Shown piece after piece: positions 52,821 through 61,421 of a stretch of DNA of 64,000 bases. Numbering within the stretch: the stretch's first letter is position 1; every line of letters begins with the position of its first letter. The position numbers were made by a program, and so were the translations under genes. Under the pieces are notes generated by a model. That model did no database searches. It was not told the origin of the DNA and saw only the letters and a program-made list of their open reading frames with translations. The DNA comes from Rhodococcus ruber (GTDB taxonomy: Bacteria; Actinomycetota; Actinomycetes; Mycobacteriales; Mycobacteriaceae): positions 1 to 64,000 of the forward strand of contig NZ_JAPWIJ010000009.1 of the NCBI RefSeq assembly GCF_027270735.1, given 5' to 3'.

Positions 52821-54169
52821 GCGCCCCCGGAACCGTCCGATTGGGCGCGGGCGCAGGGTTTGCCGGCGATCGTATCGACCCCGCCCAGATCTTGGCTGAG
52901 CGAGGCGAGCTCGACTATCTGATCTTCGAGTGCCTCGGAGAGCGGACGGTTGCGACCGGGCAGGCCCGAAAATTGCTCGATCCTACGACGGGCTACGACC
53001 CACTCTTGGGAGCGCGCATGCGCGCAGTACTCGGCGCGACGACGGAGCAGGGCATCACCGTCGTCACCAACTCCGGAGCCGCGAATCCTGTAGCGGCAGC
53101 TGCGGTCGTCGCGCAGGTGGCGGAGCAGATGTGCTCGCGTCCGGTGCGCATCGCTGCCGTCACCGGCGACGACGTGCTCGACGCAGTGGGCCGCATCGAT
53201 CCGGTGGTGTGGGAGACCGGCCGCCCGCTGTCGGAGCATTCCGAGGAGATTGTGTCGGCCAACGCCTATATCGGGGCCGATGCCGTATTGCCCGCACTCG
53301 ACGTCGGTGCCGACGTGATCGTCACCGGCCGACTTGCCGATCCAGCGCTGTATCTCGCGCCGCTGATGCACGAATTCGGTTGGGCCGGGCAGGATTGGGA
53401 GACGCTCGGTGCCGGTACCGCCGTCGGGCACCTACTCGAATGCGCGGGCCAACTGACCGGCGGCTACTTCGCCGACCCGGTCACCAAGCCAGTGCAGGGT
53501 CTGGCAAATCTGGGCTTTCCGTTCGGGGACGTACGTGCTGACGGCACAGCCGAATTCGGCAAAGTCGACGGCACCGGCGGGGAATTGACGCGGCGAACGT
53601 GCGCCGAGCAATTGCTCTACGAGGTAGGCGATCCAGCCAGATACTTGACGCCGGACGTCACCGCCGATTTCACCGGAGTCGCGTTCGAGACCGTCGGACC
53701 CGATCGGGTAGCAGTGTCCGGGGCGACGGGCAGCACGCGCCCGGAGGAGTTGAAGGTGACCCTCGGATTTCGCGGCGGTTGGCTCGGTGAAGGGCAGATC
53801 AGCTACGCCGGACCACGCGCACTGCAACGCGCTGAGCTCGCCGGAGCGATTGTGCAGCAACGACTGTGGGAGGTGCACGGCATTCCGGCGAAGAATGTCG
53901 GCATCGAATACATCGGGGCAGGTGCGGCATTCCGCGGACTTGCGTCCATAACCGATGTCCCCGAAGTGCGACTGCGCGTGACCGCGAAGGTGCCCGACGC
54001 CCAAGCCGCTGCACTGGTGGGATGGGAAGTCGAAAGTCTGTACACCAACGGCCCGGCCGGGGGAGGTGGCGCACGGAGCAGTAGCGCCGAGGTTCTCGCA
54101 ATCAGATCGTGTTTGATTCCACGCGCTCAGGTGGCGACGGACGTGCACATCACGGAGGTGACGGTATGA
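52817..54169 (+). CDS. AtuA-family protein, large part (DUF1446)
   Basis: A 450-aa protein of the acyclic terpene utilisation AtuA family. It opens with 'RLGAGAGFAGDRIDPAQILAERGELDYLIFECLGERT', of which 'LIFECLGERT' is the conserved strand, and has 'VVTNSGAANPVAAA' near 78 and 'GRLADPALYLAPLMHEFGW' near 175. In Pseudomonas AtuA takes part in citronellol/geraniol degradation, but most relatives sit with carboxylate transporters and have unknown reactions. GTG start overlaps the transporter stop; the C-terminal companion domain is encoded by the next gene. Confidence 0.82.
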   Translation: MSAPGTVRLGAGAGFAGDRIDPAQILAERGELDYLIFECLGERTVATGQARKLLDPTTGYDPLLGARMRAVLGATTEQGITVVTNSGAANPVAAAAVVAQVAEQMCSRPVRIAAVTGDDVLDAVGRIDPVVWETGRPLSEHSEEIVSANAYIGADAVLPALDVGADVIVTGRLADPALYLAPLMHEFGWAGQDWETLGAGTAVGHLLECAGQLTGGYFADPVTKPVQGLANLGFPFGDVRADGTAEFGKVDGTGGELTRRTCAEQLLYEVGDPARYLTPDVTADFTGVAFETVGPDRVAVSGATGSTRPEELKVTLGFRGGWLGEGQISYAGPRALQRAELAGAIVQQRLWEVHGIPAKNVGIEYIGAGAAFRGLASITDVPEVRLRVTAKVPDAQAAALVGWEVESLYTNGPAGGGGARSSSAEVLAIRSCLIPRAQVATDVHITEVTV

Positions 54170-54474
54170 GGACTGTCGACGACTTGGCCGACGTGCGAAC
54201 CGGGGACAAGGGCGACACCCTTATTCTCGCTGTCTTCCCGCGGACCGACGAACACTACGAGTTACTGACCCGCGAACTCACTGTCGAGGCCGTTGCTGAA
54301 CATTTCGCGCCGTTGGTCACCGGAGACGTGCGCCGCACGGAGATGCCGTTGGTCTCCGGCCTGGTGTTCGAGTTGCCCGGCGTGCTCGGCGGGGGAGTGA
54401 CGGGAAGCCCTGTTCTGGACGGACACGGCAAGTGTCTGAGCTACCACCTGCTGAGTATGGCTGTGGGCGAGTAG
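54166..54474 (+). CDS. AtuA C-terminal domain protein
   Basis: A 102-aa protein matching the small C-terminal domain of single-chain AtuA proteins: 'LADVRTGDKGDTLILAVFPR' at the start and 'GLVFELPGVLGGGVTG' with 'DGHGKCLSYHLLSM' at the end. It overlaps the large AtuA subunit by four bases, so the two form a split enzyme made in equal amounts. A cysteine in the final motif (C91) is notable. Ends two bases from the convergent cyclase gene. Confidence 0.8.
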   Translation: MRTVDDLADVRTGDKGDTLILAVFPRTDEHYELLTRELTVEAVAEHFAPLVTGDVRRTEMPLVSGLVFELPGVLGGGVTGSPVLDGHGKCLSYHLLSMAVGE

Positions 54475-54476
54475 AT

Positions 54477-55310
54477 CTAGTCGAGCTGCTTGACCTCGGT
54501 GTTGGGCAGCACCGGCAGCGCCACCGGATACAACTGGAAGCTTCCGCTCATTCCTTTCAATTCGACTTCACGGGGCGCGCCGAGAGTCAGGTCCTGTGCC
54601 GAGCCGATGGAGTTGCGCACGGGTTCGCTGATCAGAATCTCACCGCCCTCGGCTTGTCCCGCAACCCGCGCTGCCATGGCCACGTTGAGTCCGAAGATGT
54701 CGTCTCCGCGTCGCACCGAACTGCCGACGTGGACGCCCATGCGAACACGGATGCGGTCCCACCTATCTGGGTTCTTCAGCAGGGCCTCTTGGACTTCCAC
54801 CCCGCAGCGCACGGCCTCGGCCGGGTCGGAGAAGGCGAGCATGTAGCCGTCGCCCTGACTCTTCACCACGTGTCCGCCGTGGTCTGCGACGTGCTTGCAG
54901 ATCAGTTTGTTGTGCTTTTCGAGCAGCTTCACCCAGCCGCGGTCGCCCAGTTCCTCGTTGCGAGCGGTCGACCCCTCGATGTCGGAGAACATCACCACGA
55001 TGTCACCGTCGGCGGTCATGCGTGCCAGGTCGGGGCGTTCCACCTTCGCCCAGCCGGCGAGATCCTCGACGGAGTTGCGCACTGTTGCGCTGAAGCCCTT
55101 GTTGATGAGTAGGTCCGTGGTGTGAAAGGCAGTTCTGATCGCGAAGGGCACCAGGCCGCGTCGCTTTCGACGTTGCTGAGATTCGAGCGCGCGGTCGAGT
55201 GCACGGCGCGTGTGCCTCAGCTTGCGACGCGACACGATCAAGACCACACCGAGCGCGATGATGGCGGCGAGCTCTACTCCGGCAACTATCCACAGGATCA
55301 CGTCGCTCAT
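54477..55310 (-). CDS. Class III adenylate/guanylate cyclase, membrane-anchored
   Basis: A 277-aa cyclase with one N-terminal transmembrane helix (about 5-27), a basic coiled segment and a catalytic domain (about 100-270). Metal aspartates D110 ('[10 protein letters not shown]') and D154 ('KSQGDGYM') are present, and K150 is at the purine-specifying position, which suggests ATP. The transition-state Arg is R215 in '[10 protein letters not shown]', but the position four residues after the loop Gly, usually Asn, is A211; N209 is two residues earlier. Activity may therefore be low or altered. Its ATG overlaps the stop of the GlxA regulator gene. Confidence 0.87.
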   Translation of the reverse strand: MSDVILWIVAGVELAAIIALGVVLIVSRRKLRHTRRALDRALESQQRRKRRGLVPFAIRTAFHTTDLLINKGFSATVRNSVEDLAGWAKVERPDLARMTADGDIVVMFSDIEGSTARNEELGDRGWVKLLEKHNKLICKHVADHGGHVVKSQGDGYMLAFSDPAEAVRCGVEVQEALLKNPDRWDRIRVRMGVHVGSSVRRGDDIFGLNVAMAARVAGQAEGGEILISEPVRNSIGSAQDLTLGAPREVELKGMSGSFQLYPVALPVLPNTEVKQLD

Positions 55311-56287
55311 CCTTGCCTGTCGACCGCTTCTGTGGGCGCACAACCGACGGCGAATTGCCGCCGATATGCCGTCGGTGTCACCGCGAATGCCGAGCGGAAA
55401 TTCTGACGCAGAGTGATGGCGCTGCCGAATCCGCACAGGGCAGCGATGTTCTCGATACTGCGATCGGTCGTTTCGAGCAGGCTCCGAGCTTCCTCGAGGC
55501 GTTTGTCCAGCACCCAGCGAGCCGGGGTGGACCCCGTCTCGAGCTGAAACTGACGGATGAAGCTGCGTCGGCTCATGCGCGCGTGTTCGGCCAGTCGCTC
55601 GATGGGCAACGCCTCGTCCAGTCGTTCGAGTGCCCAGCTCTGTACGTCGGCGATTGCGGTGTCTCCGGACGCCTCGATGACCGGACGTTCGATGTACTGC
55701 GCTTGACCGCCGTCGCGATGGGGTGCGACCACCAGGCTGCGCGCCACCCGTGTCGCGGCAGCAGATCCGAGGTGCTTGCGGACGATGTGCAGGCAGGAAT
55801 CGATCGACGACGCGGTTCCCGCGGAGGTCATCACGTCTCCGTGGTCGATGTAGAGGACCGACTCGTCGACGCCGGCGTGTGCGTTGCGCTCCCGCAGCTC
55901 GGTCATCTTGGTCCAGTGCGTGACGGCGGGGCGGCCGGCCAGCAGCCCGGTGTCTGCGACGGCGAACGAACCGAGGCACAGACCCGCAATCTGTGCGCCT
56001 CGGGTATGTGCTCCGCGGAGTGCGTTCGAGAAGTCAGTGCCTATGTGGGGCAACGACTCCGGCCACGACGTCACGATGACGATATCGGCCCAGTCGACGG
56101 TGCTGGGACCCGCGATTTCACCGATCGGAAACCCCTCCTCGGTGCGGATCGCGCCTGGTTTGTCGGACCATACTCGCGTCTCCCAATCCGGGGCGAGTCC
56201 GAGTCGGGTCACCTCGCCGAACACCATCAGCGGCGCGGCGAGGTGAAACATCGTGATGCCGTCGAACACGTAGAGCGCTATTCGCAT
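55307..56287 (-). CDS. GlxA-family AraC-type regulator with DJ-1/PfpI domain
   Basis: A 326-aa regulator with an N-terminal DJ-1/PfpI domain (1-180; nucleophile-elbow Cys in '[11 protein letters not shown]' near residue 103) and a C-terminal AraC helix-turn-helix pair (about 215-310; '[23 protein letters not shown]' and '[21 protein letters not shown]', cores quoted only in part). The N-terminal domain senses a ligand in this family and rarely acts as an amidase. It is divergent from the isochorismatase-like gene, its likely target, and overlaps the cyclase gene downstream by four bases. Confidence 0.87.
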   Translation of the reverse strand: MRIALYVFDGITMFHLAAPLMVFGEVTRLGLAPDWETRVWSDKPGAIRTEEGFPIGEIAGPSTVDWADIVIVTSWPESLPHIGTDFSNALRGAHTRGAQIAGLCLGSFAVADTGLLAGRPAVTHWTKMTELRERNAHAGVDESVLYIDHGDVMTSAGTASSIDSCLHIVRKHLGSAAATRVARSLVVAPHRDGGQAQYIERPVIEASGDTAIADVQSWALERLDEALPIERLAEHARMSRRSFIRQFQLETGSTPARWVLDKRLEEARSLLETTDRSIENIAALCGFGSAITLRQNFRSAFAVTPTAYRRQFAVGCAPTEAVDRQG

Positions 56288-56412
56288 GGCCGGCTCCGAT
56301 CTCGAACGTTGGCGCAAATCAATCGAAAGTGTGCATCCGTGCCACTCGTGAATGCAAGGTCGGTGCCGAAGTATGAGTCTCGACCGAGAACGCCACTTGA
56401 AGGAGAACGCCC

Positions 56413-57045
56413 ATGACTGCACCGCGTAGAGCCCTCATCGTCATCGATGTCCAGCAGGAATACTTCGAGGGAGTGCTGAAGATCCAGTACCCGCCTCGCG
56501 ACGAGTCGTTGGCCAACATCGTTCGCTCCATTGAAGCTGCTGTAGCGCACGACGTTCCGGTCGCAATCGTGCAGCACGAGATGCCCGAAGGTTCGCCCGC
56601 GTTCGTCAAGGGCACCCCGACCTACGAGCTGCATCCCGACATTCAGGACGTCGTGCAGCCCTCGTTCGAGCGAGTCGAGAAGCAGTACAGCAGCGTGTTC
56701 GTTGGAACCGGTGTCGCGAAGTGGTTGCAGGGCAACAACATCGACACTGTCACGATCGTCGGCTACATGACGAACAATTGCGACCTTGCCTCCAGTGCCG
56801 ACGCCGAAGCGCTGGACCTGACGGTCGAGATTCTGTCCGACGCCACCGGTGCGATCAACCTCTCCAACGAGGCGGGCACCGTCTCTGCCGAGCAGCTACA
56901 TAAGGCGCTGATGGTGCTCTACCAGTCGAACTTCGCAGCAGTGGCGTCCACCGACCAGTGGGTCGACGCAGTCAAGGGCGGAAACGAGCTGACAGCAAGC
57001 AATCTGGTGGTTTCGGCAGCGCAGGGCAACGACGCAGTGGCCTGA
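56413..57045 (+). CDS. Isochorismatase-family cysteine hydrolase
   Basis: A 210-aa cysteine hydrolase of the isochorismatase/nicotinamidase family. The catalytic Asp is in 'LIVIDVQQEYF' (about D12), the Lys in 'VEKQYSSVFVGT' near residue 89 and the nucleophilic Cys in 'GYMTNNCDLASS' near 121. The conserved cis-peptide region 'IVGYMTNNC' matches the family pattern. It probably hydrolyses an amide or a related small molecule; the substrate is unknown. An AAGGAGA ribosome site precedes the ATG. Divergent from the GlxA regulator, a pairing that occurs often and suggests local control. Confidence 0.86.
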   Translation: MTAPRRALIVIDVQQEYFEGVLKIQYPPRDESLANIVRSIEAAVAHDVPVAIVQHEMPEGSPAFVKGTPTYELHPDIQDVVQPSFERVEKQYSSVFVGTGVAKWLQGNNIDTVTIVGYMTNNCDLASSADAEALDLTVEILSDATGAINLSNEAGTVSAEQLHKALMVLYQSNFAAVASTDQWVDAVKGGNELTASNLVVSAAQGNDAVA

Positions 57046-57065
57046 CGCTCGGTACGCTGGCTGCC

Positions 57066-57482
57066 GTGACGGCACGGGTGATTACGGACCAGACACTCGG
57101 TGCGTGGGTGATCAAGTGCAATCCGCACAAGACCGATCTCGCACCGATGGTCGAAGCCGGACGTGCGCACGAGAACTGGTGCGTTGCCGACAATTACCGA
57201 ACACGTCTGATGGCACCCGGGCAGCCAGTGCTGTTCTGGGTCAGTAGCCATCCGCGACGCGGGATCTGGGGTGCGGGTCGGTTGAACGGCACCCCGGTCT
57301 CCGGCCCGCAGTGGAAGGTCTCGACGAACATCACGCTGTTCGATGAGCCGATCCTCGCGTCGAGCATCCAGTCCATCGCAGCACTGTCGACACTCGAGGT
57401 GTTTCGATCACCGCAGCAATCGAACCCGTCTTGGGTCGACGCGTCCGCGTGGGAGATCATCAGAACCCTGCTCCCGGACTGA
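57066..57482 (+). CDS. EVE-domain protein
   Basis: A 138-aa protein with an EVE/PUA-like domain: 'WVIKCNPHKTDLAPMVE' at the start, 'NYRTRLMAPGQPVLFWVS' and 'GIWGAGRLNG' in the middle. EVE domains bind modified bases in nucleic acids, and in bacteria some act with restriction systems, but none is next to this gene. GTG start at 57066 is 20 bases after the hydrolase stop; an upstream in-frame ATG would overlap that gene heavily. Confidence 0.75.
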   Translation: MTARVITDQTLGAWVIKCNPHKTDLAPMVEAGRAHENWCVADNYRTRLMAPGQPVLFWVSSHPRRGIWGAGRLNGTPVSGPQWKVSTNITLFDEPILASSIQSIAALSTLEVFRSPQQSNPSWVDASAWEIIRTLLPD

Positions 57483-57506
57483 CGGCCAGTGGTGCATGAT
57501 CGAGAG

Positions 57507-58163
57507 GTGACTTCTTTCCCGATTGTCGATCTGACTCCCGACGAGCTGCTGACCACGACGCGGACCGTCCGCAAGCGTCTTGACCTCACGCGGCCGGTTC
57601 CAATGGAGCTGATCAAGGAATGTCTGGAGATCGCTCTGCAGGCACCGTCCGGCTCGAACAAGCAGGGGTGGCAGTGGATCGTCGTCACCGATCCCGATCT
57701 TCGCGCCCGAATCGGCGCGATCTACGGCGAGCTGTTCTCGGCGTACCAAGCGTCCAAGCATTCGGCATCGGCTCTCTTCGCCGACGATCCGGAACGCGCA
57801 TCGGTGCAGAAGCGCGTCGGCGACAGCGCAGGCTGGCTCGGCGAGCACATGGGTGAGGTGCCGGTACTGCTGATTCCGTGCATCCAGGCCGGTAAGACGC
57901 TCCCGGCAGGGAATCAGGCCGGACTGTGGGGCTCACTGCTGCCGGCGGTGTGGAACTACGCCCTGGCCGCACGCGCCCGTGGCCTCGGAACAGCCTGGAC
58001 GACAATCCATCTCGCCCGTGAGGCAGAGATCTCCGAGCTACTGGGTATCCCCGAGGATTTCCATCAGGGTGCGCTGATCCCCACGGCGTACTACACGGGT
58101 GAGACGTTCAAGGTCGCTCCGCGGGATCCGATCGAGACCGTGCTGCACGTCGATCGCTGGTAG
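57507..58163 (+). CDS. Nitroreductase-family flavoprotein
   Basis: A 218-aa FMN-dependent oxidoreductase of the nitroreductase family. 'RTVRKRLD' and 'APSGSNKQGWQW' near residues 26-50 form the FMN site, and 'GSLLPAVWNYALAARARGLGT' near 150 is the family's second FMN-contact region (quoted in part: GTAWTT). It would use NAD(P)H to reduce nitroaromatics, quinones or a related substrate. GTG 57507 is chosen; 57489 GTG is also possible. It follows the EVE gene by 24 bases in the same direction. Confidence 0.85.
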   Translation: MTSFPIVDLTPDELLTTTRTVRKRLDLTRPVPMELIKECLEIALQAPSGSNKQGWQWIVVTDPDLRARIGAIYGELFSAYQASKHSASALFADDPERASVQKRVGDSAGWLGEHMGEVPVLLIPCIQAGKTLPAGNQAGLWGSLLPAVWNYALAARARGLGTAWTTIHLAREAEISELLGIPEDFHQGALIPTAYYTGETFKVAPRDPIETVLHVDRW

Positions 58164-58185
58164 TCGAATCGGCCCGGCGCATCGG

Positions 58186-58476
58186 CTAGACAATCGTGTC
58201 CACGTGGATAATTTCAGTCTTGGCCACTGCACTGCGATGCACCTCGGCGAGCGCGAGACGCTCCGGGTCCACCATGTAGTCCTGCAAGGCCGAATCGTCC
58301 GGCAGGTGGATGACCTGCACCTCGAGCGGTCCGTCGCCCGGGTCGACCCGGCGAACCCGGCTCACCACTTCGCCGCCATACTTCGGAATCAGGTCCAGCA
58401 CCGTGTCTTCGTATCGGGTGAGAGCTTCTTCCTGTCCGGCCGTCGCCCACAGCAGCACACACAGTTTCAGGTTCAT
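58186..58476 (-). CDS. DUF1330/ABM-like small protein
   Basis: A 96-aa protein with an alpha/beta ferredoxin-like fold similar to DUF1330 and dimeric ABM proteins: 'LKLCVLLWATAGQEEALTRYED' start and 'LEVQVIHLPDDSALQDYM' near residue 50. No catalytic residue can be identified. It is convergent with the nitroreductase gene and divergent from the PhzF gene, with 68 bases in the latter gap. Confidence 0.68.
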   Translation of the reverse strand: MNLKLCVLLWATAGQEEALTRYEDTVLDLIPKYGGEVVSRVRRVDPGDGPLEVQVIHLPDDSALQDYMVDPERLALAEVHRSAVAKTEIIHVDTIV

Positions 58477-58544
58477 GACGCGCGAGAGTACCGGGCGTTC
58501 GACGCTGCAACCCAGACCTGCTCGGTGGCGGGTACGTTAGCCGC

Positions 58545-59393
58545 ATGTCCCCGATCGACATTCAACGATGGACGGCGTTCTCCAGTGAGCCGTCAGGCGG
58601 TAACCCTGCAGGAGTCGTTCTCGACTCTCGCGGCCTGGACGACATCGAGATGCTGAGGATTGCGGCGGACGTCGGCTATGCCGAGACGGCTTTCGTCACT
58701 CCCGGAGATGGCGACCGGAACCGCAATATCCGATACTTCTCACCGGTCGCCGAGGTGCCGTTCTGTGGGCACGCAACGGTCGCAACAGCCGCAGCGATCA
58801 GCGCGACCGAGAGCGTCGGCTCGATACGCTTCGCGACACAGGTGGGGGACATCGAAATCGAGACGAGCATCAACGCGAATGGTGCTCCGCTGGTGTCGTT
58901 CACGAGCGTGGAGCCTCGGACGGCCACGCTGTCCAGCACTGCCCTCGCCGACGTCCTCGGTGCCCTCGGCTTGACCGCGGACGACCTGCACCCCGACCAC
59001 GTTCCAGCTGAGGTGTTCGGTGGTAACTGGCACCCCCTCCTCGTCCTCGCCGATCGGGGCGTCTTCGACGGGTTCACACCCGATCTCGGTCGCGCTCGTG
59101 CAGTGCTCGACGAGCACGGGTGGCCCGCGACGATCATCGTTCTCTGGCCGCAGGGCACCGAGCAGTGGCACGCACGCAACGTGTTCCCGGTCGGGACCAT
59201 CAGTGAGGACCCGGCGACGGGTGCGGCAGCGGCGGCGACCGGCGGGTACCTTCGTGGCTCGCACGCGGTTCAGCCACCTGCGAGCATCGTCATCCACCAG
59301 GGAAGCCATGTCGGCAGGCCAAGCACGCTTCTGGTGGACATCCCACCGTCCGGCGGGATCATCGTGTCGGGTTCGGCTGCCCGCATCGCCTGA
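58545..59393 (+). CDS. PhzF-family isomerase
   Basis: A 282-aa protein of the PhzF family (diaminopimelate-epimerase fold). The N-terminal half has 'FSSEPSGGNPAGVVLD' and the catalytic Glu47 in 'GYAETAFV'; 'FSPVAEVPFCGHATVATA' near residue 75 and 'EDPATGAAAAATGGYL' near 225 are the two phosphate/anion-type loops of the fold. Family members are isomerases or racemases of unknown substrates; true phenazine synthesis would need phz genes that are absent here. Convergent with the response-regulator gene with no gap. Confidence 0.87.
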   Translation: MSPIDIQRWTAFSSEPSGGNPAGVVLDSRGLDDIEMLRIAADVGYAETAFVTPGDGDRNRNIRYFSPVAEVPFCGHATVATAAAISATESVGSIRFATQVGDIEIETSINANGAPLVSFTSVEPRTATLSSTALADVLGALGLTADDLHPDHVPAEVFGGNWHPLLVLADRGVFDGFTPDLGRARAVLDEHGWPATIIVLWPQGTEQWHARNVFPVGTISEDPATGAAAAATGGYLRGSHAVQPPASIVIHQGSHVGRPSTLLVDIPPSGGIIVSGSAARIA

Positions 59394-60038
59394 TCACGTA
59401 CGCAGGTAGGCCACCACAGCCATCACGCGGCGGCTCATACCGGTGGAGTTCGCCAACCCGAGTTTGTCGAACACGGCGTTGATGTGCTTCTCGACCGAGC
59501 TCACCGAGATGTACAGATCGGCTGCTATTCGCGCGTTGGTGAGACCTTGCGCCATCAGCTCGAGAACATCGCGTTCGCGCGGCGTGAGTCGTTCGAGGGG
59601 ATTGGATCGGGTCGTGCGAGACAGCAGCGCTCGCACCACTTCCGGGTCGAAAGCGGTTCCGCCGTCGGCAACCCTGTTCAAGGCGTCCAGGAATTCTTCG
59701 ACCTGCGCGACGCGGTCCTTGAGCAGGTAGCCGACCTTGCCGCCGGATCCGCTGATCAGCTCTGCTGCGTAACGGTTTTCGACGTACTGGGAGAGTACGA
59801 GCACCGCCACCTCCGGCCATCGAGCACGAATGGTCAGTGCCGCTCGCAGTCCCTCGTCGCTGTGATCGGGAGGCATGCGGACGTCCGTGACGACAATGTC
59901 GGGACGATCCTGTTCCACCGCGGCGAGGAGCGCGTCGGCGTCGCCCACGGACGCGATCACGTCGTGGCCCTCGTCGACGAGCAGGCGCACCAGACCCTCA
60001 CGCAGCAGCGTGGAGTCCTCGGCGACGATCACCCGCAC
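59394..60038 (-). CDS. NarL/LuxR-type response regulator
   Basis: A 214-aa response regulator. The receiver domain (1-120) has acidic residues near the start ('AEDS'), phospho-acceptor D52 ('VVTDVRMPP') and Lys near 108 ('LLKDRV'). A LuxR helix-turn-helix follows (150-210; 'LTPRERDVLELMAQGLTNARIA' core 'AQGLTNARIA' and 'SVEKHINAVFDKL'). The GTG start at 60038 overlaps the histidine-kinase stop by ten bases, so the pair is translationally coupled. Likely to control the DedA/ABC genes across the divergent gap, which is inference. Confidence 0.92.
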   Translation of the reverse strand: MRVIVAEDSTLLREGLVRLLVDEGHDVIASVGDADALLAAVEQDRPDIVVTDVRMPPDHSDEGLRAALTIRARWPEVAVLVLSQYVENRYAAELISGSGGKVGYLLKDRVAQVEEFLDALNRVADGGTAFDPEVVRALLSRTTRSNPLERLTPRERDVLELMAQGLTNARIAADLYISVSSVEKHINAVFDKLGLANSTGMSRRVMAVVAYLRT

Positions 60039-61249
60039 GGGACGCTCGCCTTCACGACAGTCGGCCCGCCGACTGGGCTGTGTACGGTCAGGGTGCCGTC
60101 CATCGCCGCGACACGACGGGACAGCCCGGACAAGCCGGTGCCGTACGGGTCGGCCCCGCCGGCCCCGTCGTCGGTGATGGTTGCCAGAACGCGGTCGAAT
60201 CTCTGATGGGTGACGGTGACCTCCACCAGACGCGGGGAGGCGTGCTTGGCTGCGTTGGTCACCGCCTCCGAGATGACGAAATAGAGGACCGTCTCCACAG
60301 GCGGACGTAACGTCTCAGTCAGTTCGTACGTGAATCGGACAGGGACACTTGCCCGTTCGGCCATTGTCTCGACCGCTGTGTGCAGACCTGCCTGATCGAG
60401 TGCGATCGGATACACCCGGTTGGCAACCTCGCGCAGCTCGCTGATCGCCTCTTGGGATGCGACGTGTGCTTGTGCAAGGAGCTCGTGCACCTTCTCGGGC
60501 TCCTCGGCGCGGCGAGCCCGGCCGATCAGCATCCCCACCGCAACCAACTGCTGCTGGACACCGTCGTGCAGGTCGCGCTCGATGCGCCGGCGTTCGTCGT
60601 CGATGGCGTCGACAACGTGATCGCGGCTGCTCGTCAATTCGGCAACCCGCTGGTGCAGCAACCGATCCGACTGCCGGCCCAGTACCTGGACGACGAACCA
60701 GCGGTCCAGCGATCCCACCCCTGCCACCCCGACGATCGCGACGAAGATCAAGAGGATCCCGGGCAGCGCCGCCATCGCGATGAGTCCACCGTCGACCCGG
60801 TCGGAGTTCTCGATCAAGCCCCAGCTGCCGTCGAGGATCCATGCCGAGACCATCGAGCCGGCCACGACGAGACACAGAGTCAGGAAGAGGACCACGCCGG
60901 TTCCGAGCAGTCCGATCGTCCACCGCAAAGCGAGATACCAGCGACAGCGGCGAGGGGTCAGTACATCCGTATGGAGCGTGCCGTGGAAGTGGGTGATACG
61001 TCGAATATCCCACTCGCTCAAGCGAAGTGTACCTTCATCGACTGAAGCCCTCAGTGGCTCTCCCCACCGGCCGAGGCGGCGCGACGAGGCGAGAACGAGG
61101 AGCGCCACGACAGTGAACAGCACGGCCGAGACTGCCGTGACGCTGCCGAGTAGAACTCCGGCAAGTGCCATCAGCCAACGCCGAACAAGCGAGCTGACGG
61201 CAATCCGATCCGCCAAGTCAGGTGGATGTACGACGTCGTTTCCGGGCAC
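60029..61249 (-). CDS. Sensor histidine kinase, HisKA_3 type
   Basis: A 406-aa sensor kinase. Hydrophobic segments lie at about 25-53 and 108-180, giving four to five transmembrane helices with short external loops and a GAF-less linker. The dimerisation/phospho-acceptor motif 'ERRRIERDLHDGVQQQLVAV' contains His228, and the HATPase_c domain shows the N box ('ISEAVTNAAKHA') and a Gly-rich lid ('DDGAGGADPYGTGLSGLSRR'). Such short-loop sensors often detect membrane or antibiotic stress. GTG start at 61249. Divergent from the DedA gene. Confidence 0.9.
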   Translation of the reverse strand: MPGNDVVHPPDLADRIAVSSLVRRWLMALAGVLLGSVTAVSAVLFTVVALLVLASSRRLGRWGEPLRASVDEGTLRLSEWDIRRITHFHGTLHTDVLTPRRCRWYLALRWTIGLLGTGVVLFLTLCLVVAGSMVSAWILDGSWGLIENSDRVDGGLIAMAALPGILLIFVAIVGVAGVGSLDRWFVVQVLGRQSDRLLHQRVAELTSSRDHVVDAIDDERRRIERDLHDGVQQQLVAVGMLIGRARRAEEPEKVHELLAQAHVASQEAISELREVANRVYPIALDQAGLHTAVETMAERASVPVRFTYELTETLRPPVETVLYFVISEAVTNAAKHASPRLVEVTVTHQRFDRVLATITDDGAGGADPYGTGLSGLSRRVAAMDGTLTVHSPVGGPTVVKASVPCG

Positions 61250-61283
61250 TCGAGCAGCGTAGCGGGGAATGCGGCCTCTGATA

Positions 61284-61299
61284 CTGCGGTAAACCGCAG
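61284..61299. promoter_or_regulatory. Inverted repeat in the two-component/DedA divergent region
   Basis: CTGCGGT-AA-ACCGCAG is a perfect inverted repeat of 7-bp arms, 35 bases upstream of the histidine-kinase start and about 120 bases before the DedA ATG. It is a candidate binding site for the NarL-type response regulator; a small hairpin is the alternative. Confidence 0.4.
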
Positions 61300-61421
61300 G
61301 GTTTCGACGGGGTAGTCCCTATGAATGGTCGACGGCTTTCCTCGATGTCCCCGATTCGGGAAGTTCGTAGCGTTTTCAGCGTCCGTCCGGACAATTGACA
61401 CCAGCGAACAGGGGAATTGCA

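Noticed and set aside
58545..59393. Phenazine biosynthesis locus suggested by PhzF
   Set aside because: Only the PhzF-family isomerase is present; the neighbouring genes are unrelated.
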